DNA of 64,000 nt from Auriscalpium vulgare. Lineage: Eukaryota > Basidiomycota > Agaricomycetes > Russulales > Auriscalpiaceae. The translations under genes and the position numbers were made by a program. Positions 21,621 through 33,030 of this stretch are shown here, piece after piece; the stretch's first letter is position 1, and the number at the start of each line of letters is the position of its first letter. The notes beneath the pieces are model-generated. The model worked only from the letters and a program-made list of their open reading frames with translations, ran no database searches and was not told the DNA's origin. The stretch is taken from positions 2,274,948 through 2,338,947 of the forward strand of contig JAHBBC010000004.1 in NCBI GenBank assembly GCA_019915015.1, given 5' to 3'.

Positions 21621-24102
21621 TCTGAAGGCCGCATGGGTCAGCAAACCCGCGAGCAGATGATGAATGAACTCACGGCGGAACATTTTGATGAAGTCCTTGT
21701 ACAATTTGGTAGCGGGAGTCCGTGCTATGATCGACATAAGGTCCCGAAGTAGAGGTCCCGAGTGCTCTATGTGTCCATCTGGGCCAACGGCCATGATAGC
21801 AGTAGCCAATACTCGGCAGGAGATGACATCGTTTTGTGAATGTTCAAGAGTTTCAAACAAGACTCTTCCAGCATTGGGAGCGGTCGCAAGCGAGACTCGG
21901 CCGGGTTCTGTGAAAACTTCAGTCAGATCGTCAAGAAGACCTAGCATGAAAATCACCTGAAAGGACCAGCCCTTCCAGAACCTCCCGTTGCGCCGTAGAA
22001 AGCGATGTTTTCTCTGCAGCGGCCACTTCCTGGAGCTGAGCGATAGTTGTGACAGCCGAAAGATATGGGTCAGGCTCGAGGAGCGCCTGATGGGTTCCCC
22101 AGGTATAACCATCGGGCAAATGAGCCAATGGACGGTACCCCGTGCCCTGTGTGCTTTGTGCGCTCGCAACACTCTCCGTGTTGATGCCCATGCTCTCAAA
22201 CACCGATTGATGGATCTTCTGGCCTGGCTTCACCTGGCGCGCGGCACCGCGATGAGGAGGCCTAGCCATGTATAAGCCCTCGACAAGAAAAATATCACGG
22301 AGGTGACGAACCACCACACCGTGCTATCGCGGTCTCTGTATGACAGTCGGCTATAAGGCCACTGATCGATGGCCTTGTAGAACCATCCGACAGAGAGATT
22401 GAGTTCAAGGGGCTCCCATTGATCTTTCTGCGGCGACACGCGAAGCCCATTCGTCATGGCTTCATATTTCATCCAACGCAGGGCAGGTCCAAAGTGATTA
22501 GCCTCAGGATTAGGGACATTTCCACCGCCGCTATGCAGTTGGTCAGTGTGGCGAAGCAGATCGATCCACAGCTCAGGTACGTACATGTCGGAATGCGAGC
22601 CCGCAAACCAAACCTCTTTGACGTCGCCATTCTCATGACCTTTGACATTGAGAGCGTGTTCAGTGACGTTGGTCGCTCGACTGACGTCGGTCGCTCCACT
22701 GACGACCCCGGAAGGGGGACCAGCACGCCCACCGCCACTAAGAGGGTAGTTAGCAGTGCAATGCATAACAATTGTATGTCTGGCACGTACATATCTGAGA
22801 CTGCGATGTCCTTGACGGTAAGTGGACCGTCACCTCCATTAGCAAGTTCGGGCAGGAATTTGCCCCGCTTTTCGTCGAGCGCAAGACCATGACGAAAGAA
22901 GCAGACATGTTTCATGCCTGTTGTCGTCTCTGGAAGGCTCGGCCCTCTAAAAAGCCCGATCGACGAGACAGTATCCCTGCAAAAAGACCATGGGAGATCG
23001 TGCTACGAACTTGTTATATCGTACTCACCACGCGCCCACAAAATGGACCCGAACGTTCTCCCTCGACAGCGTTTCTTTGAACCGCGTACATAGGTCGTCC
23101 TGTTTCTTCGTAGTCTCGGCATTCTGTCCTTTTCTCGTTCGCGAGGGCTGCTCTTGATCTGACCGCTGTTGTTTTGAGGTCGTCGAGAGATAGAGTTCGT
23201 ACGCACTGCAAAAATGGATGCCGCTGAATATGGGGAGAGCAAGAATACAACGGAACGACGCACAATTGGATCTGATTGTTATTTCCCTTGTGCAAGAGGC
23301 CGACCTATATATAATGGCGTTAGCATACATCATTATACATCGCCAGGTCAAATCAGTCGCAAAGGCCGTACCTTCTCTATCATGCCTGCGATTACACGAA
23401 CTTGATATGCTCCGCGAGAGAAGCCTGGCAATGAAGTGAGCGCATACATGCGGGACATTTTCGCATTGCGCACCAAATAAGAATATTTTGTCGCCATCTC
23501 GATAGTTCTCGGACAGCCACTGATATGCGTTGAGGACATTTTTCTTGAAGCTCCTTTATAGATAATTAGCGGAAGAAGTGAGCTGGACAAATCACTGAAC
23601 ACACCATGCGAACATCATATCACCCTTGTGTTTAGCGGCCTGCTTCCAGCGAGAGAACCAGTTCGCGTCCTCGGACACGTACGTGCCGATTCCGCTGTCG
23701 TAATAGGTTAGCTGGTCGTCATCTTTGATGAGGCTTTTATACAGCTCGACGACATTCGTGTTCTGTAAAGGTATCAGGCAGATGCGAAGGAGAGAAGAAC
23801 AAGAGCACCTTTTCGCTGAACTGATTGGACGTGCCGTCGATGCAGACGACGAGATTTCTGCCTTGCCCGCCTTTCGGATGTGGGGAGCATCTACAAGACC
23901 TGCGCGTCCCTGCTCCTTGTTGAGTCTCAGAACCATCTCTGGCAGCAGTGACCGGAATAGCGCCATCCTGCCGACGCTCGGGCTGTTCTTCGGCCACTGG
24001 TGAAGGCTGCGTTGGTGGGTCACCGACAGCACCTTCTGTTTGAGCCTTGGATGGCCGATCTCGCTTCCTGAGCAGCCGTTTCAGGGAGGAAAAGACAGGC
24101 AT
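20699..24102 (-). CDS. DUF2235 (Tle1-like) alpha/beta hydrolase fused to seven WD40 repeats
   Basis: The start at 24102 gives MPVFSSLKRLLRKRDRPSK and a basic, Pro/Glu-rich leader. The hydrolase domain follows over several exons: RNLVVCIDGTSNQFSEK, NTNVVELYKSLIKDDDQ, YYDSGIGTY, then DGDKIFLFGFSRGAYQVRVI with a GxSxG nucleophile elbow (Ser at 23417-23419), FVGAWDTVSSIG, RHGLALDEKRGKFLPE and VKEVWFAGSHSDIGGGN. These are PF09994/DUF2235 hallmarks, a group of lipase-like enzymes related to bacterial Tle1 phospholipases. A helical linker (GQKIHQSVFESMG, then LLDDLTEVFTEPG) leads through a 48 nt phase-1 intron near 21650 into seven WD40 repeats and the C-terminal end DEDLWH. No NACHT or NB-ARC motif was seen between them. 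One linker junction near 21930-21980 has no ideal donor, so the linker model is uncertain. The substrate is unknown. Confidence 0.82.
22656..22705. repeat. Short tandem repeat in an intron of the hydrolase gene
   Basis: About three imperfect units of tgacgtcggtcgctc (17-18 bp period) lie within a putative intron of the DUF2235 gene. This is a minor local expansion with no evident function. Confidence 0.5.
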
Positions 24103-24782
24103 GGGTATCCAGACGAAAGAATCGGGGGAGCGATGGAAAGCCCAGGGGGGAAAGCCAGATAGCGCGATGCGAGGAGTCAACGTTGAAGAGGTGCGAGGGA
24201 CTCGGTAGGCCCCGTGTATGCCGCATAGGCATCCATGCAAAGAGTGACAGACGGTGCACGAAAGCCACGCTCACAAGCCTTGAGGCGGACAAGCGGGCAA
24301 GGCCGCCCGCGCATGCTCGCAACGTAAGTACTTTGCGCGTGGTGTTCACAGCTTCAGGAGTCGAGTGTCAAGAGACAAAATATGTACATAACATGCTGCT
24401 GCATGCCGGAGGGACTCCGAGTCGCCGGGAGTTCGAGTGAGTCGCTTCTGCAACGCACTGCGCACTGAAGGATCATCTAGACTCCGACGCAATCAAATTG
24501 AGTTTATCTAGCGTGGCGGAAGTACTGTCATTTTAATCTGTCTGTTTACTGTTAGTATCTGTCTGTTTACTGTTAGTACACCCTCTCATCTCATTGTCGC
24601 CGACAGACGGTCACCGGTCGAAGGACCACTCATCATCATCCGCACGCTGAAAGTGTCCATCCTCCTCCGTAATACTTAGAACTCGCCGCAGAAGTGCATG
24701 CACCGCAGGTCGCAAGCGGCGCGGGACGGCTCGCCGGCCGGCGCCCGTCCTCTGCTTCGCCCCTCACCGTCGCCTGCACACC
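24103..24782. other. Divergent intergenic region, hydrolase-WD40 / kinase copy D
   Basis: This 680 bp gap separates two head-to-head starts and contains the 21 bp duplication listed separately. No gene is supported. Confidence 0.45.
24536..24577. repeat. Two perfect tandem copies of a 21 bp unit
   Basis: The unit atctgtctgtttactgttag plus t is present twice in direct tandem (24536-24556 and 24557-24577), within the upstream region of kinase copy D. Confidence 0.9.
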
Positions 24783-26373
24783 ATGGCTTACGCTTTTCGT
24801 GAATTTGTCAGAAGCACTGCTCGTCAAGCAAGGCAGGCCCTCACAACAGAGAAAATTCCATCGAGTGTGCATCAGGTTGACGGATTTATCACGAAGCCAG
24901 GTGCGTTGCTCAAGGACGGGCGCTACAAAGTCATCCGCAAGCTGGGGAAAGCACGTTTCTTCAGCACGTTTCTCGTAGAAGAGGTTCAACCGCCAAAGTA
25001 TCTCTTTGGCGCTTCTGTGTTACTGAACTTGGTTTAGGCGCGATTATGCTGCTATGAAGTACCTGTCCGCGAACATCTTTTCCCTCGATTCTTCCGTCAC
25101 ATTCCCTCGAGCCATCCGCGAACTCGATGTGTTCAATGCTCTGAACAAGCGCACGGAAGAGAGTTTCCCTACACGACTCCCCTTTCTCATTGATCATTTC
25201 GCTCAGCGTGGCGCGCAGGGGGTTCACTACTGCTTCCTCTCCCGGCCGTTGAGCTCAAGCGCTGACGCCTACCGTGCGACTTCCCCGTCGGGACGACTCC
25301 CCGTCCACAACGTCATACCTATCATTGTCTCTGCGGCGGACGCACTGTACTTTTTGCATGGCCTTGACTTCATTCACGGAGGTGTGTGGCAAGTCTCCGT
25401 TATTCGCTTTCTGGGCTGACTCGGCGGGTAGATGTAAATGCGGTCAACATGATGTTCCAGGATTTACTCGACGAGGAAATTGAAAAGACTCTCGCTATGG
25501 AGCCTCTGAACGGCGATGAAACATTTGACTTCCAGAGTGATGTAGCGTTTCCGGCCACTGCCCCGTGGCCGTGGAATGGTTCTCCTTTGGTGTCCGAGGT
25601 TCTGCCCGTCATCCTGAGTAACTTTGGTTACGGTATGATGTTCTGTCATTCTCGTCGGATCAACTGACTCATGCTTGCACGTAGCGCTGTGTGCTACCGA
25701 GCCGACGCCTAGCGGGGACATTGGCTCCTTTGCCCTCCGTGCGCCAGAGAACATCATCCGCGCCGCGGCGGAAAACCGATCGATATTTGGGCTATCGGTT
25801 GCATGGTGTGTATACTTACCCTCTTCCTGAATCCGCCTTATTGACCACATGCGCAGACGTATGAACTGCTCACCGGCAAGGTTCTCTTCCAACCGCCGGC
25901 TGCTGGTATGCACCTCACACCGGACGAAAGCATGCTGCTCATGCAGTACGCCCTGACGGGCGAGACGCTGGACAAGACGCTTGTCGAACAATCTCGGGTC
26001 AAAGATTGGTACTTCGATGGCGACGGTGAGTTTAAGTATTGCCCTTGCCGTCTTCCGAGGTCTGATTGACGTCGTCCGAAGGTGTCTGATCAAGGCGAAG
26101 ACAAACCCTTACCCGTCCCAGACCATCAAATCACTTTTGGAACAAAACACTCACTCGGAGCTCACTGCGAGGCAGATCGACGCCGCTTCCCAGTTCATCG
26201 GGGGTTGCTTGCGGCTGAATCCTGGCGATCGGAAGACTGCATCGCAGGTACTATTTCACGGCTGGCTGGACAATGCGCTCACGGGAGGGTCGGATGAACC
26301 CGATGAAGTCGAACTATCTGACGACCCTCACCCTCCTCCTTCGCCTTCGTATGACACGATTCCTCTTCACTAG
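24783..26373 (+). pseudogene. SRPK-like kinase copy D, two frameshifts
   Basis: The gene structure equals copy B: MAYAFREF start at 24783, GRYKVIRKLG, DYAAMKYLSANI with the VAIK-type lysine after intron 1, HGDVNAVN after intron 2, SNFGY where DFG is expected, and APEN. Compared with copy B, one base is missing near 25761-25771 (cgccgcggcgg against cgccgagtgcgg), just before the DIW motif, which shifts the frame. A second base is missing near 26072-26085, where the last exon begins. An alternative acceptor near 26059 would keep the final exon open but would need a 34 nt intron. Asn replaces the DFG aspartate as in the other copies. It lies 19 kb from the A-B-C cluster. The two lesions make a pseudogene likely; transcripts could still exist. 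Confidence 0.7.
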
Positions 26374-27128
26374 ATAAGCTTTTTGATGTAATCTCGTCGG
26401 CGATTTGTTTGGGGATATGTGCGTCCTGTGTTCGGACGCCGTCGGTCGTGTTGTAAGAACACTCTCACTCAGACTGACCATGCGACTCTGGCGCGTCTTT
26501 GCTTGCGCATTGTCTCGATCCCTCAAAGTTGCTCCCATGGCGATATGATAGATCAGTATTCTCTATATTGACGGCTTGCGAGCCTTTTTTGTTCTACGGG
26601 CCGTAGTCTGTTGCTCTGTCCGCTCGGGAGGCGCCTTCAACTTGCCTCTGGCGAGGAATGAAATGCTGACGGTGACGGTTAGTGAAGTAGGCAACGTCTA
26701 TCACACGATTCGTGCATCTATTGTGCATTCTATATAGTTTATAGGAGACTAATTGACGTCGTCAGCGCCCTGGAAATCACCCAATTGTTCAATAACAATT
26801 GTCTTAAGCACCGGCGTCTCCCGGAGCCTTCGTCGTCAAGTCAGCGACAATGCATTATGCAATGCCTTGCGACATCTTCCGTGTGTCTCCTTCGCTGTGT
26901 TTCTACGGGCAATGCATTCATCAAATGAAACTGTGAAGCGCTGACGAGCAGACAACGCAGCACACCCATCTCACCTCGTCTTCCCGGAGAAACCTGCCAG
27001 CCGGAGCTATTGTCAAGTAAAGAAAAAAAAAGACTGATGGGATAAGAAAACAGAATATACAAAAGGGAAGCTATGAATAACAGGTAGATAAACAACTCCT
27101 CGTTCGATGCTGCGCCTCATCATTTTTC
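26374..27128. other. Convergent intergenic region
   Basis: These 755 bases lie between the end of kinase copy D and the stop of the C2H2 gene on the opposite strand. An A-rich run sits at 27019-27034. Frames here are short and show no motifs. No gene is called. Confidence 0.45.
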
Positions 27129-29205
27129 TCACCCGCGTTCGTTCTTCCCCGCCAAGCGCTCCTGCTGCTGCCTCATCTTTGCAATATGCCTGCGCCTGTG
27201 TCGGGCGAGGGCATCTGGCCGTGACAAGTACTTTGTGCAATCCGGCCAATCGCACTTGTACTTGGTAAGTTTGGAGCCGGCATCCATCCTGGGCATATGT
27301 TCGCATGCCCCAAATACGAGATGCCTTCCACTGTCTCTCCTGTTGGTGAAGGTCATCGGGCATCCGTTCCATGCATTGGTGCAGGGAAACCTTTTCCCGG
27401 CCTTTACTTTGCGAGCTTTCGTCCCGCCCGCACCTCCCCTCCCCACTCCCCTCCTCTCTGCTTCATAGCCTGGTTGTTGTTGCCCCCCCTTCAAAGACGA
27501 CTCGGTCCGTAACACAGATTCTCCTCTTGATGGCAAGGCATTCGGCCCTGTGGAGAACGGGTTTAGACATCCGGGACCGATGTTGACCGCAGCGTACTCC
27601 TGCCTGCGGTCGCTCGTCTTTGATCTAGATTTTTTCTTCTTCAGGGCCTTGCCTGTGCGGGGCTGTTGCTCGCTGGACTCGGCCCTGAACTCCTCCACCC
27701 TCTTCTTGTGTTTGGTCTGTTTCGAAGACCTTTGTGACGTTGCTGATTGCCAATCGTCTTCCAGCTCCTCGATCCCGCGCCTTCGTGTTTCCTCAACTGC
27801 AGGTAAACGCGCAACTAGGTATGGATCCGGTGATGTCGGCGTCGCCAGCGCCCCGTGTGTGTTGGCCAAAGTCGCCATGTGACCGTGTCGCGCATAAGAG
27901 GTGGATGGCTCGTCCATGGCGTAGAAAGTCGGCATGAACACCTGATGCTGCGGTGCCGCCAGACTGGGCATGATCTGCATCGACCAGTCGTTATACGCTG
28001 CGAGGATCGGCGATGTCGGCGACCCGACGGAGACTGGCCCGTACGGCATGCCAAACGGCATGTCGGGTGTCGGCGTTGTCGGGGACTGCGACGTGCCCGA
28101 CGAATGGTAGCCCGAGGACGCAGAGCTGTATCGCCGTCGTGCGGTGTTCCCGCTGATGGACGCTGACCGGGGAAAAGAGGTGATCATCTGCTCTTGAACA
28201 CTATTAAATTGCAGGCTGCTGTTCGTGTCGAAGGCGTGGTGTCCTCCGTGCTGAGCGGCTGCTGCGAAGCGCTGGAGCATCGCGGCCGTTGGGAACATGG
28301 CGTCAACATGCGCTGCTCGAGTCGTCGCAACACGAGACGTTGGATACGGCTGCAGGACTATAGTGAGTGACGTGATATTTACGGCGATGAGGAGTCTGGT
28401 ACTGACCTCTGCCCTCCTCTCAGCTCTCGTACTGGTGGCAGCACGTCGCTGCGCGATCGTCGGGGAAATGTTGTTCTGAGGTGGGTCATAGATGAGCCTT
28501 GGGTCGATGGCGAGCTGCTCCGCAGGAGTGTTGTTCTGTGCGGCGTCGCGGCAGTGGTTCTGTCGATGGAAACCCTACTAGTGAGCGGCACCGCAACTTT
28601 GGTCTACAAGTGAGATACTCACCTGGTATGCGGGCAGCTGTGGGGCGTATGGTGAGATCGGTGCAACACCCGCGATAGCGCCATTGTTGAGCACATAGCT
28701 CCCTTGCCCGCGCGATGTGGTCGGCGCCGTGAAATTAAAGATTGCACCGAAGTCTTCCGTATCTTTAGGCTGCGTGTCGCTGAACGGCTGGCGATGAAGA
28801 GCGGCAGGTTGAGCTATGCTATACGGCTGTGCGTTCCCGGGCATGAAGACAACACTCGTGCCCAAACCGTCTTCCACTTGAAGCTGGGGACCGATCTGCG
28901 CCGGGCTTCGTGAGCACGCTCCTGCGTTCAGGAAACATCGTACTCACCGTGAAACCAGAGATGTGGCCCGCCTGAGCGCCGACTGCGACAGTGTGGCGGA
29001 GTGCTTGTGGGTCCGCTTGAGCCTGCACTATGTCCTCTGAAAAGGTGACTGGGTACTCGGGGAAGCCGGGAGTGCCGCTGGTATCAGGGAATGATTGGGC
29101 TGGCCACTCATGCTGCGGCGACCATGGTGTTTCAGTCAAGTGGCATATGGGTGGGGAGAATATTTCTTCATCCTCCAACGGTGCTGGATTGCTAGGGTTC
29201 AGCAT
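27129..29205 (-). CDS. C2H2 zinc-finger transcription regulator
   Basis: The start at 29205 gives MLNPSNPAPLEDEEIFSPPI. Exons joined in phase read AQAGHISGFT, IGPQLQVEDGLGTSVV, PQLPAYQ, NHCRDAAQNNTPAEQLAID and ERRAE, then the long last exon starting VLQPYPTSRVATTRAA. The first two thirds are disordered and rich in Ser, Pro, Gln and Thr. A basic stretch (KALKKKKSRSKTSDRRQ) may be a nuclear signal. Two C-terminal fingers follow: CTNAWNGC...HLVFGACEH with wide spacing, and CDWPDCTKYLSRPDALARHR with classical C-x4-C-x12-H-x3-H spacing. The protein ends shortly after in a basic helix. DNA target and partners are unknown. About 640 residues. Confidence 0.82.
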
Positions 29206-30774
29206 TGATGGCCGAGGCGAGTGTTGATGGTCAAGGCGAGTGTTGTCTGCAGATGAACAGTGGGGGGATTCGGAAGAATGCAGTTACTAGGGCCCATTGG
29301 CGTCCTTTTAATTTCTGTCGAAGTGTAATTTGACTCCCGTGAGCTCGGCTAGCAGATGGGATGTCAATACTCAGTCGTCTGCCCGATCCTCTCGTTCTGC
29401 GTTCAGGTACATCACAGCTTTGCTTGTAGTCATGGGCTTTTGCATGACCGAATGTTCGGGGCAGGCTGCCTGCTTCCATTATTCCAGAGCGTGCGGGGAA
29501 AATCTGATGCGCGCCGCATGCTGTTGCCATTGGCAGAGAATATAAGGGCAGAAGACGTACGGATAGAACAAAAGTTTTGTACCTTCGCCGACAGCTCCCA
29601 CCATGCGCCCGGTAGCGTCCCGCCTGTCCGTTATTCCAGTCGTCCTCGCGCGGGCGTCGTGTGCGGTGTAAGGCAGGTGCATGCAGGATCCTCCGTCTGG
29701 ACTCTGTACGGTTACCATTTTTCATTACAGCCGTTGTTTTCTCTTGGAGACGAGCGCTTGTTTATGGTCTTGCCGAAATACACGTGGGCGCTGGGCGCAG
29801 TGTCGCCTACACAGTAAACCAAAGTTTGCGAACTGACCGACCTAGTGCCGTGCGGCCGCCCTGGAGGACGCCAACACGTGTGATATCGCGCATTCAGTTC
29901 CCCGAAGTGATGAGAGTCATTCACGCAACAGGCAAGGAGACCCGTGTAGCGCTCTTCAGCAAAAGCAGAGATATTGAAGTTACTGTAGCGGAATAGGGTA
30001 GAAGAAAGCTGCATATTTGGGCCCGTGTGTTCGGGCAGCAGGTACACACCGTTCACGAATCACCGGGCGAGACTGCAATCACATTGTCCGGATTCGAAGA
30101 CTTTACAGCATGTCTTTTAGCTGTCGAAGCATTTTACAGGAACCACTAACTCACCAGAAGTACAGACCAAAACACACGAGCTTAATGGGAGCCAGCATGT
30201 GGATCTCGGACGCGTCGCCTGGCCAATCCATCCGTCCCTCGGGGCCAGTCCTTGAGGCCGTTTTGAGTTGTGCCTCGACTTTAAGGAAGTCTTGTGTAGT
30301 GAGTCCAGGCAGCCTCGTATCTGGCAACAAAACTACATAGCTGATGCTAGTAGCGCTGCCGTCGCGTGTCGTCCATTGATGCAAGGAACAGCCCCGAGAG
30401 ATGGTATAGCGCTTCTAGCAGTAAGACCACTGGATGCTGCGAGTATTCTTGAGGTGTCGATGTTTGCGGCCGTCGTACGCTACACGGCGTCTTCGCTCCT
30501 GATATGTAGCCCTATACTTATGTTGTAACAATGCCATTATCAAGCGGCGTGTTTTGAGCACAGATAAGTGAGGAGCGTGCAGCATAGTTTTCGTAGATGA
30601 CTTTGACAGATGATAATCAATCTTATGAGGGAGGCTGGGGAGAGCAGAGCGGGGAGAGCGGGGCAGTCGGCAATGGCCGAGAGCCGTGTCTAACGAGTTG
30701 TTTTCGCACTTTGCTGGTTGTCACTGACCGTCCTATACCCAATACTCTCCTTCTTGTCTTTTATTCTCTCAAAA
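29206..30774. other. Intergenic stretch with weak coding signal on the minus strand
   Basis: No confident gene. On the minus strand two frames look mildly protein-like: 30384 to 30151 (LPDTRLPGLTTQDFLKVEAQ) and 30056 to 29712 (NMQLSSTLFRYSNFNISAFAEE), which might be exons of one unrecognised gene. The splice sites I tried do not join them convincingly. The rest is probably 5' regulatory sequence of the flanking divergent genes. Confidence 0.35.
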
Positions 30775-31677
30775 ATGGGCCGCACTCTCTCCTCCGCCTC
30801 CCGCCCCGCCATCGCCACCGTCGTTTCCCCCGCGCCAGACGCCCACATCCCGTCCTACGCGAACTGGTCCTACCAGAACGCATGGGACCCGGATTCAGAC
30901 GAGTTCTTCGAGGACGCGGTCTACGAGGCTTTCCTCATCCCCGGGGAACCCATCACGCCCGTCGCCAGCAGCGATGGCTCGTCCGCCAGCTCCAGCGGAC
31001 GTGGCACCCCCACAGGCGCCCCGCCTCCTCTCGGCGAGGACTCCTCCAACGACGCCTTCCTCCACTGGGTGACGCGCATGGTCCCCGACAGCCTGCTCGC
31101 CAGCCGCCCTCCGCCACAGTCCCCCGGCGCCCATCTGTCCCGTCCCCGTTCCCAGTCTGCCGCCACCGCTCCCCTGGTTGGCGTGGACGAGGAGATGCTG
31201 TCGCACTACGCCGCGCGGTACGATATCGTATCGCAGGCCGCGCTCGAGCGCATGGAGGCCCGCCAACGCTCGCGCATGGTCTCCTACACCGCGTCAGCCG
31301 TCGCCCCCGAGGGAACCGATGCCGAGGTCGAGCTGGGGGACGGCCCTGGCCTCGTCCTGCGTGATTACGCGGTGCCTTCCGCAGGTCTGCGCCAATGGCA
31401 GGCGCGTGTGTCCACGTCGGACATCACTCCCATCCAGCTCCCTTCCGTGGCGGCCCACACCGCTTTCGTCGCGTCGCAGCGTCCATCCACCCCGCCTGCC
31501 GCGCCCATCCCCATCCCGCGCACACCAGACGCCTTGGACGGGATCTCCCTGTCTCCTCCCCCGAGCGTGTCCCCGCATGTGTACAGGTGGCCCGACGCGC
31601 TGCGTGGCCAACCCACCGCGTCGCCGTCTATCCCGACGCGCGCCCGTGTCGGACCCGCCAGGTGGCCGATGTATTGA
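30775..31677 (+). CDS. Uncharacterised single-exon Pro/Ser/Ala-rich protein
   Basis: A 300-codon intron-free frame starts MGRTLSSASRPAIATVVS at 30775. An in-frame upstream ATG at 30718 would add 19 hydrophobic residues (SLTVLYPILSFLSFIL); I prefer 30775 because that added segment lies in a pyrimidine-rich leader typical of fungal 5' ends. The protein contains an aromatic, acidic patch (YANWSYQNAWDPDSDEFFED), a helix-forming region near MLSHYAARYDIVSQAALERM, and long proline-rich tracts (PSTPPAAPIPIP). No known domain. Codon use is strongly GC-biased like neighbouring genes, which supports real coding. Confidence 0.65.
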   Translation: MGRTLSSASRPAIATVVSPAPDAHIPSYANWSYQNAWDPDSDEFFEDAVYEAFLIPGEPITPVASSDGSSASSSGRGTPTGAPPPLGEDSSNDAFLHWVTRMVPDSLLASRPPPQSPGAHLSRPRSQSAATAPLVGVDEEMLSHYAARYDIVSQAALERMEARQRSRMVSYTASAVAPEGTDAEVELGDGPGLVLRDYAVPSAGLRQWQARVSTSDITPIQLPSVAAHTAFVASQRPSTPPAAPIPIPRTPDALDGISLSPPPSVSPHVYRWPDALRGQPTASPSIPTRARVGPARWPMY

Positions 31678-32071
31678 AATCCGGTGTGCAAAACGACGGA
31701 GGCGAGATTTTCAGTCCCAAAAGCCACCGAGTGGCACTTTTGTGGAGGCGAGCCTTCACTGTCGGATCTCAATCCGAGTCCATTCATTCCCTGCTCGCAT
31801 ACCTACCCATTTATGCTTCAGCTATGTATTTGCCACTCGTTGATCTCAAAAGGTTCGAACAAGGGTACGATAGATGTGCTTCGTTGCATACACGCCGCTC
31901 CTATGGGTTTTCCCTAGTCATTATATGTCATCTATATCTGTAAATCCACAAGCATCGATCACGCAGCCTATCAGTAGTGCAGTGGTAGCGCCCGGCCCGG
32001 GAACAGCGCGTGCCCGCCACTGCTCTCGACTGCACCACCATCTCCCGCCTACGTCCCTCCGCCACGCAACG
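31678..32071. other. Intergenic region upstream of VMA8
   Basis: These 394 bases carry the 3' region of the preceding gene and the VMA8 promoter. The sequence is AT-richer than its surroundings around 31790-31960. No gene is seen. Confidence 0.5.
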
Positions 32072-33030
32072 ATGTCCGGCACAGGGCCCCGCGAGAACAT
32101 CTTCCCCACACGCATGGCGCTCACCAACACCAAGACCCGCCTCAAGGGCGCGCAGACGGGGCACTCGCTGCTCGCCAAGAAGCGCGACGCCCTCACCACG
32201 CGGTTCCGCGCGATCCTGCGCAAGGTCGACGAGGTGCGTCCCGGGGCCCCTGCACGCCGACACGCGCCGACCGTCCGCGCAGGCGAAGCGCAAGATGGGG
32301 CGCGTCATGCAGCTCGCCTCGTTCTCGATGGCGGAGGTCACGTACGCGACGGGCGACATCTCGTACCTCGTGCAGGAGCAGGCGCGCGCGGCGTCCTTCA
32401 AGGTGAAGGCGCGCCAGGAGAACGTGTCCGGCGTTGTGCTGCCAGCGTTCGACGTTGACCGTTCGCCCGGAACAGGTGCGTCGTCTCGTCGTCTCTGTGC
32501 GCGATCTGTCTGATCGTTCTCGTGTGTGTGTGTCTTTTTGTGCGCAGAGTTCAGCCTTACGGGCCTCGGGCGCGGCGGGCAGCAGGTGACCCGCACGCGG
32601 GAGGTCTATGCGAAGGCCGTGGAGACTCTCGTCGAGCTCGCGTCCCTGCAGACTGCGTTCATGATCCTCGACGAGGTCATCCGCGCGACCAACCGCCGCG
32701 TCAACGCAATTGAGCACGTCGTCATCCCGCGCCTCGAGAACACGATCAAGTACATCATGAGCGAGCTGGACGAGATGGACAGAGAGGAGTTCTTCCGGTG
32801 CGTATACGCTCATCTGCAGATCGGTCTTGCGTGCTCACGGATCACTCGCGGGGGGCAGATTAAAGAAGGTGCAAGGCAAGAAGAAGCGCGATACGGATGC
32901 GGCGGAGGCCCAGCGCAAGCTGGACGAGGCGGAGGCGGGCCCCGCGGAGGAGGAGGTGCTGCCGCCTGCAGACGAGCCAATCGCCAGTTCAGACTTGCTC
33001 AGCAGCAAAGACGAAGACGTTATTTTCTGA
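32072..33030 (+). CDS. VMA8: V-type proton ATPase subunit D
   Basis: Subunit D forms the central rotor stalk of the vacuolar H+-ATPase. Four exons, join(32072..32233, 32283..32475, 32548..32797, 32859..33030), give 258 residues, the usual family length. Signatures in order: [39 protein letters not shown], then [60 protein letters not shown] and the helix [18 protein letters not shown]. The acidic tail ends KDEDVIF. Long helices at both ends form the coiled-coil shaft. Confidence 0.97.

Noticed and set aside
22469..22915. Frame with a hydrophobic stretch IQLLCIALLTTLLVAVGVLV, suggesting a membrane span in the hydrolase gene
   Set aside because: The stretch lies in an intron between AVSD and VKEVWFAGSHSD, which must be adjacent in a DUF2235 domain.
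20699..24102. NACHT/STAND NTPase between hydrolase and WD40 parts
   Set aside because: No Walker A (GxxxxGK[ST]) or Walker B motif was found in any minus-strand frame between 21600 and 22300.
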